From Agrocybe praecox (Eukaryota > Basidiomycota > Agaricomycetes > Agaricales > Agrocybaceae), in the NCBI GenBank assembly GCA_964017145.1, contig OZ024841.1, forward strand, positions 124,001 through 188,000: a stretch of DNA of 64,000 bases. The letters run 5' to 3'. The position numbers and the translations under genes were made by a program. The notes under the pieces are model-generated. The model was not told the DNA's origin. It was given only the letters and a program-made list of their open reading frames with translations, and made no database searches. Each line of letters opens with the position of its first letter. The first letter of the stretch is position 1. Shown here one piece after another: positions 59,041 through 64,000 of this stretch.

Positions 59041-59194
59041 TTTTCCCAAATCAGCACACCTGCATCGCAGTCCAGGCTTTCAATAATGGACGAGAAATCA
59101 TATGTTATCCTCATCAAGCAGGGATGTCGAGCGACTGTTAACGAGACCCAGAGAGAGAGTTGGCGAACGCGAACTTTGAGAAGACACATTATAT

Positions 59195-59410
59195 CCCATT
59201 ACCGTGCTTATCTATATCAAGGACAAAAAAGAGTGTAAGCGTCGAACGTTCTCAAGACTCAAGAGTTGGCCAGTCGCGGTTTAGGGAATGGTAAATCCAG
59301 GTCACGTGTTTATCCGGTACTTGTTCGGCGACCGGCGTTCCTAACAACTTTTCCTCTTTCTTTCGAATTCTTACACCTCCGGCATAATCTTGTTGTCCTG
59401 TTAATCCAAG
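59195..59410 (+). repeat. Diverged copy of the foldback spacer
   Basis: Matches about 3090-3300 and 62698-62905 (TCACGTGTTTAT, GTTCCTAACAACTTT-type segment, CATAATCTTGTT) with moderate divergence, without the flanking arms. Confidence 0.65.
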
Positions 59411-59624
59411 TTTCGTTGGAAATTATTTATGCCTAAATGTGATAGCACATACATGTTACTTGCTATTCCAATTCACAATATCTAGGAAGTTAAATAACCC
59501 TCCAGGTACACCTTAATTAATTAATTATGCACCCAACAACTCATCGTCGATGAAGATTTAATGAATGTCATATGCCCTTCACCACACGTGTAATGTAGAA
59601 AAGATTGGAACATTGTGCATCCGT

Positions 59625-61196
59625 TTAAATGTTGGCCTTGGTCCGAGTCTTACCTTCGCCCCTCTTCTTTTGGGGCATTGGAATTTCGGAAGCTATTCCT
59701 CGGAACATGTCGAACCCATGAAGTATATTGACACCTTCATAGCGTAGCAGAAAAACCCTAGGTTTGTTTCGTGACGTTGTAAAAGGTCCCAGCATATCGT
59801 TGGCGTGTATAGAAACCCACTTTGCCGATGACGGATTGTAGGTTTCAAGGCTGTGTGTCAAATCAATACCCCTGCTGGTCAGGCGCGTCTTAAACGAAGC
59901 GAGATTGGCTTTAATGCCTGTATGACAGTAAAGGAGGAGATCTTCGTACGATTCGTCGCTCTGTAAAATTCAAGTCAGCCAAGCAATACTGTACTCAAAG
60001 TAAAGGGCGTACCGAAGTCCAGATAATGATTGTAAATGGTACTTGGTCTTCCCAGTCAATTTCGTCTGAATCTTCAGACAATTCCGAGTCCGTGAGCTCA
60101 ATAACCTCCTTGGGATTTTGGAAGGAGCTCGTGGCAGCAACTCCAGGAACTTGAAGCCGAGCTATAGGATTACCCCGGCTGCATACCGCGATGGGCTTGA
60201 ATTTCATATCGTCTTCAGACATCGTTCCGTTGTAGTCCAGTGGATCAGCTGGTGGTAGAGGAAAGGATGAAAGATGTTTTGGTACGCACGCGTCCAGACG
60301 AGGTGTAGCCGAAGTTGACCGTACTATTGCTGCACGCTTGGGGTTAGGGAGCGAATACCCTAACTCTTGACTAGGTCGATTACGCTTTCTTTCGTGGATG
60401 CCATCTTGTACATTATATGTGCGGGTGGAACTAGGCGAAGGGTTAGGTGCTTGTCGACCAATATAACGTTGAACAGCTGCTTGGAACCAGGAAGAATCCT
60501 TGAATCGTTTGTCGTAATACTTCTGGGCTGCCGCTATATATAGATGAGAGTGGCGAATGGTTATCCTTCTATCTTCCTCCAGTTTTTTGTGTTCAAGACG
60601 ATGCTTTGGCCTGAGTTCCTCTCTGATGAGGAGTAATGGCGTAAGAATGTCATTCTGAAGGATTTTCTCCTCCGAAAGAGATCGTGTCCACGGATGATAC
60701 TTATTTGGACAGGTATTGTAATCGCACTGCTCACACTTTGTGGGGTCAATACCTAGCACAGATATGAAAGACTAGCATAGCATACCATGTAATAATAAGC
60801 GCCTATACACCGGAAATCTTTCTCCCCGACACCAATTGCTGGACCTATCACAATCTGTCCCTGCCGAAAGTGAGGATCGTCTGGTATGCCATGCGGCTTC
60901 CACTGATTGGCCAGTTTATCAACCTCGACAGATATTTCTCTTGCGATACATTGCTGCTTGAGTGCCTTGGTGGACAAATGCATGACAGATGGCCAGTGCG
61001 CATGAAGAGCCTGCGACTCGTCGGGAGGGGGATGAGGCTCTTCAATAATTTCAATTTTTTGGAAGGTGGTTCGACTGGATGGAACAGCGGGGTAGCGTAG
61101 ATTGGGCATAGCGTTTACTAGTTCCAGAATTACTGCGCGTGCGGATAAACAGTCCCCTTGAAATATAAGGGTAAGGAGCGGAGGGACATAATCCAT
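59625..61196 (-). CDS. Unknown protein with SUMO-interaction-like motif (487 aa, 3 exons)
   Basis: Exons 60809-61196, 60013-60752 and 59625-59960 join in phase (donors GTATAG and GTACGC; acceptors GCTAG and TACAG) and end at TAA 59625-59627. The junction creates a Cys set, CIDPTKCEQCDYNTC. The central region is basic and Pro/Ser-rich (HERKRNRPSQELGYSLPNPK). Near 360 lies EVIELTDSELSEDSDEIDW, a hydrophobic core plus acidic run like a SUMO-interacting motif. The C-terminal exon (YEDLLLYCHTGIKANL, LLRYEGVNILHGF) looks like a compact domain of unknown type. A nuclear or SUMO-linked role is inferred from the motif only. It lies between repeat copies B and C. Confidence 0.6.
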
Positions 61197-62114
61197 TTGG
61201 TTGTTTGAGGACTAAAGGAGATCAGAAAAGACGATGAGTATCACGGATATAAAACAATGCTCTAAATTTGACTGACTCGGTGGATTAAAATATTTGACAT
61301 ACTTCAAACTTTTAGCACGAAATTCACTCCATGTCTCGTAACACTGGGCACTTTTCGTTACCTGCCCTTAGGAATTACGCTTGAAAGTGAAAGTGTAACC
61401 ACTGCGGTAATCCAGTCGTTTGGAGATCTAATGAATGGTTACCTTCCGAGTCTCTCCTTTCGGCATGGTCCTTCTTTGAATCTAACGACACCAAAGGGGG
61501 AAGCCTGGGAAATGTAGACTCAGCAAATATTGAATTGCATGGGTGATATGCACACAATCGCTCTCAGTGAGAAGCGTCATCCTAAGGTAAGAAATACGGG
61601 CTCTATTGGACGTATAGTAGGCGATCATAAGTTCTGGTGTCGTGGATCGCCAAGGCAGATAGGGCAATAACATGCTTCATATTAACAAAGTTCGAGGGGG
61701 GTTAGGTCAGGAGTCCTAGGAACAAGAAGGAAGAGAAATTAAGCTAGAGAATGATAAAATTGATTTGTCGGGATGGGATGTTCGGAATGTAAAATGGGTA
61801 CTGATGAGGGAAGGGCCAGAAAGACAGAAGCATTGAAGGCGTCAATTCACAGTTCGAGTGTGGGTAGCTCGCTATACCAATGAGCTTCAGAATTAGCGCT
61901 CGTTTCACAAAATCTGAACAGCCTACCTGAGTACACTGGGTGGATAACAAACTAGATAAGAAAGCGCACTGTTCCACAGAATGATTGTAGGGTTTCCTGA
62001 TTCCACATTTTAGGACATATAGACAGAAAGGTGCCAGTATTTATTGCGTAAGTGCTTCCGCAGTCATATCTAGATTTAAGGATATTGTAGGGACCTTTTA
62101 TAATGCAGACGTAG
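61197..62114. other. No supported gene
   Basis: Short frames only. No motif or splice chain recognised. Confidence 0.4.
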
Positions 62115-64000
62115 TTACTCGTTTGGAGCGGGATTGGGACATTCGATGACATGTGCGAGCCCATATTCGGCTATCCTCATCAAGCAGGGATACCGTGCGA
62201 CTGTTCGCTGGATCCAGAGAGAGGGGGTGGGCCTGAGCTTTATAAGATTAGCATTGACATTTTCGTCAGAAGCGAAGAATTGCACACCTGTGTCGGAAAC
62301 TAGGTTGTCTTGACGGGATTGGACTCTGAGATAGATAGGCAGCCGACTAGAGGTTCGCAGAGAAGTAAAAGAATGGGAGAAAAGCAACCGATTTTTCATG
62401 AACGGCTTTGGTTGTTTGGGCGGGATGGGCTGTACGGAGTGGGCGGGATGGGATATTTGGGATGTGCGATGCGACCGGGATGAAGGAGCGTTAGTGCCGA
62501 GGAATGTATGCCTACAAAAATGAAGCAAATAACCTGTATATGTGGCGGAATGGAATCTGCGTACATACCTACTGGCGCTAATGGACATCAGAAGTGCTGG
62601 AAGTTGGAACAGCGTCACAACCCGGCGCATAGTAGCTCTTCCCTGAGGAGCCACACCAATTGAGAACCAGTGAAACGAGCGTTATGAGATCACATTATTG
62701 GATTTTTCTATGTCAAGGGAAAGAAAGAGTGTGAATATCGAACGTTCTCAGAGTTGGCCAGTCGAGGTTTAGGGGAGGGAAAAGCCGGTCACGTGTTTAT
62801 TCCGGTACTTGTGTGGCAACCGGGATTCCTAACAACTTTCCCTCTTTCTTTCGAATTCATACATCCTCCTGCATAATCTTGTTGTCCCGTTAATCGAAGT
62901 CTTACCAGGAAGTGGTACCTATCTGCGATTTGTTACCCCCGTGTCGTATCGAAAAGAAAAGGACAATAATGTGATATCATAACGCTCGTTTCACTGGTTC
63001 TCAATTGGTGTGGCTCCTCAGGGAAGAGCTACTAGGCGCCGGGTTGTGACGCTGTTCCAACTTCCGGCACTTCTGATGTCCATTGGCGCCAGTAGGTATG
63101 TACGCAGATTCCATTCCGCCACATATACAGCTGATTTACTCCATTCTTCCAGGCATGCTTCATCCCGGTTTCATCACACATCCCGAATATTCCATCCCGA
63201 GCACTCCGTACAGCCCATCCCGACCGGCGACCAGATAACCCAAGCCGTACATGAAGTGCGTGCCTTATCTCAAATTTGATTCCTTGCAAATCAGAAAGAC
63301 CGGCAGGCGTCGTCGTCTGTGCCGTCGAACTTGACCTCTGCGTCTAGTGATCTCAAAACTTTCGGTATCAAGCTCATGTTTTTTGTTTCCTTAATTAGCA
63401 ATATCTGGAAATTCCATTTCTGGCTATATATTTGACTGTTATAGTCCGTTTATTGACTGCTGCGCCTGGTGCTGATTCGGGAAAATCTTGCCCCAGATCC
63501 CAAAGGAATGCAGGTTGACCTTTCACCACCGATCGCAGGCCAAAATCCTTCCTGATATCCACCTTTTGTTGCTATATGAAACTCTAGTCGGCTATCCATC
63601 TATCTCGGAACCCAATTCCGTCAAGACAGCCTAGTTTACGACGCAGGTGTGCACTTTTTCGTTTCTTACCCAAACGTCGATGCTAATCCTGTAAAGCCCA
63701 GGCCAACCCCTCTCTCTGTGTCTTTTTAACAGTTGCTCGATATGACTACTTCTGACTATGGGCTCTCGTCCATTATTGCAAGCCTGGACCCCAGCACTCT
63801 CGCAAGGCTTCAGTCATCTTGCATGCCCCATTTGTCTCATTTTCTTTCCTTTATCTTTCACAATGCGAACCCTCTCACTCTGCTCGAACACGTCGACGAA
63901 CCGAATTAAAACATGTCCGACAGGCTATGAGCAAGCTCCCTGGCCCGTGATGCGTATTCGCGATTTTGGTCGTATACCCTCCAACCCATTTATCGGTTGC
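62115..64000 (+). repeat. Long dispersed repeat, copy C (runs off the window)
   Basis: About 62413-63249 is a second foldback (left arm, spacer at about 62698-62965, right arm), with cleaner arms than copy A. From about 63000 it follows A 3400-4402 with few differences (a few base changes and a short indel in the CTCTCTCTCTGTG run). On its left, 62150-62345 is a diverged minus-strand version of A 3960-4190, making C partly palindromic. The gene-bearing part seen in A would lie beyond 64000. Confidence 0.8.

Overview
The window looks like accessory DNA from a mushroom-forming basidiomycete (Agaricomycetes). The genes have short GT-AG introns of about 40-60 bp. Several families typical of, and expanded in, these fungi are present: F-box/nucleotidyltransferase-fold proteins, seven-helix-type membrane proteins, a DUF6532-type protein, a TET/JBP-like 2OG-Fe(II) oxygenase, and a Helitron whose polyprotein carries DUF6570, Rep-helicase and a peptidase-like domain. 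No rRNA, tRNA or housekeeping gene was recognised. Family names come from recalled motifs, not from a database search.

Layout. 1-940: decayed integrase-type transposase. 2752-7167: repeat copy A, a foldback structure followed by an intact five-exon gene for a 416-aa Cys-rich/coiled-coil protein. 7168-9660: mostly non-coding, with a strong hairpin and a broken coding fragment. 9668 to about 17.3 kb, minus strand: a Helitron whose roughly 2400-codon frame is cut by only two TGA codons. 17.36-19.36 kb: an F-box/nucleotidyltransferase-like gene and a RING gene. 21168-26956: a 5.8-kb segment bounded by 27-bp inverted repeats, carrying a TET/JBP-like oxygenase gene (two in-frame stops) and a well-preserved DUF6532-type gene. 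28871-29993: six-exon gene of unknown function. 30042-36282: Ty1/copia retrotransposon with 355-bp LTRs and a GCGTG target duplication, its pol broken by a TGA and by an 891-bp inverted-repeat element.

37.9-49.9 kb: 116-bp tandem repeats, two membrane-protein genes (one with a premature TGA), a repeat-rich non-coding stretch, a C-ending-codon pseudogene fragment and a second F-box/nucleotidyltransferase-like gene. 51.3-51.9 kb: small three-exon gene. 52808-53825: MITE-like element. 54.3-55.5 kb: Zn2Cys6-pattern/coiled-coil gene. 56038-59040: repeat copy B, an almost identical inverted copy of A that lost the gene's 5' end. 59625-61196: three-exon gene with a SUMO-interaction-like motif. 62115-64000: repeat copy C, running off the window.

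Most recognisable coding capacity belongs to mobile elements or lineage-expanded families. The strongest observations are the inverted-repeat-bounded oxygenase + DUF6532 cargo, the Helitron with a USP-like peptidase domain, the copia element with an initiator-tRNA-loop primer site and a precisely datable nested insertion, and the very recent A/B inverted duplication in which one gene copy is intact and the other 5'-deleted. Where exon junctions are given, they were chosen by GT/AG position and reading-frame continuity.
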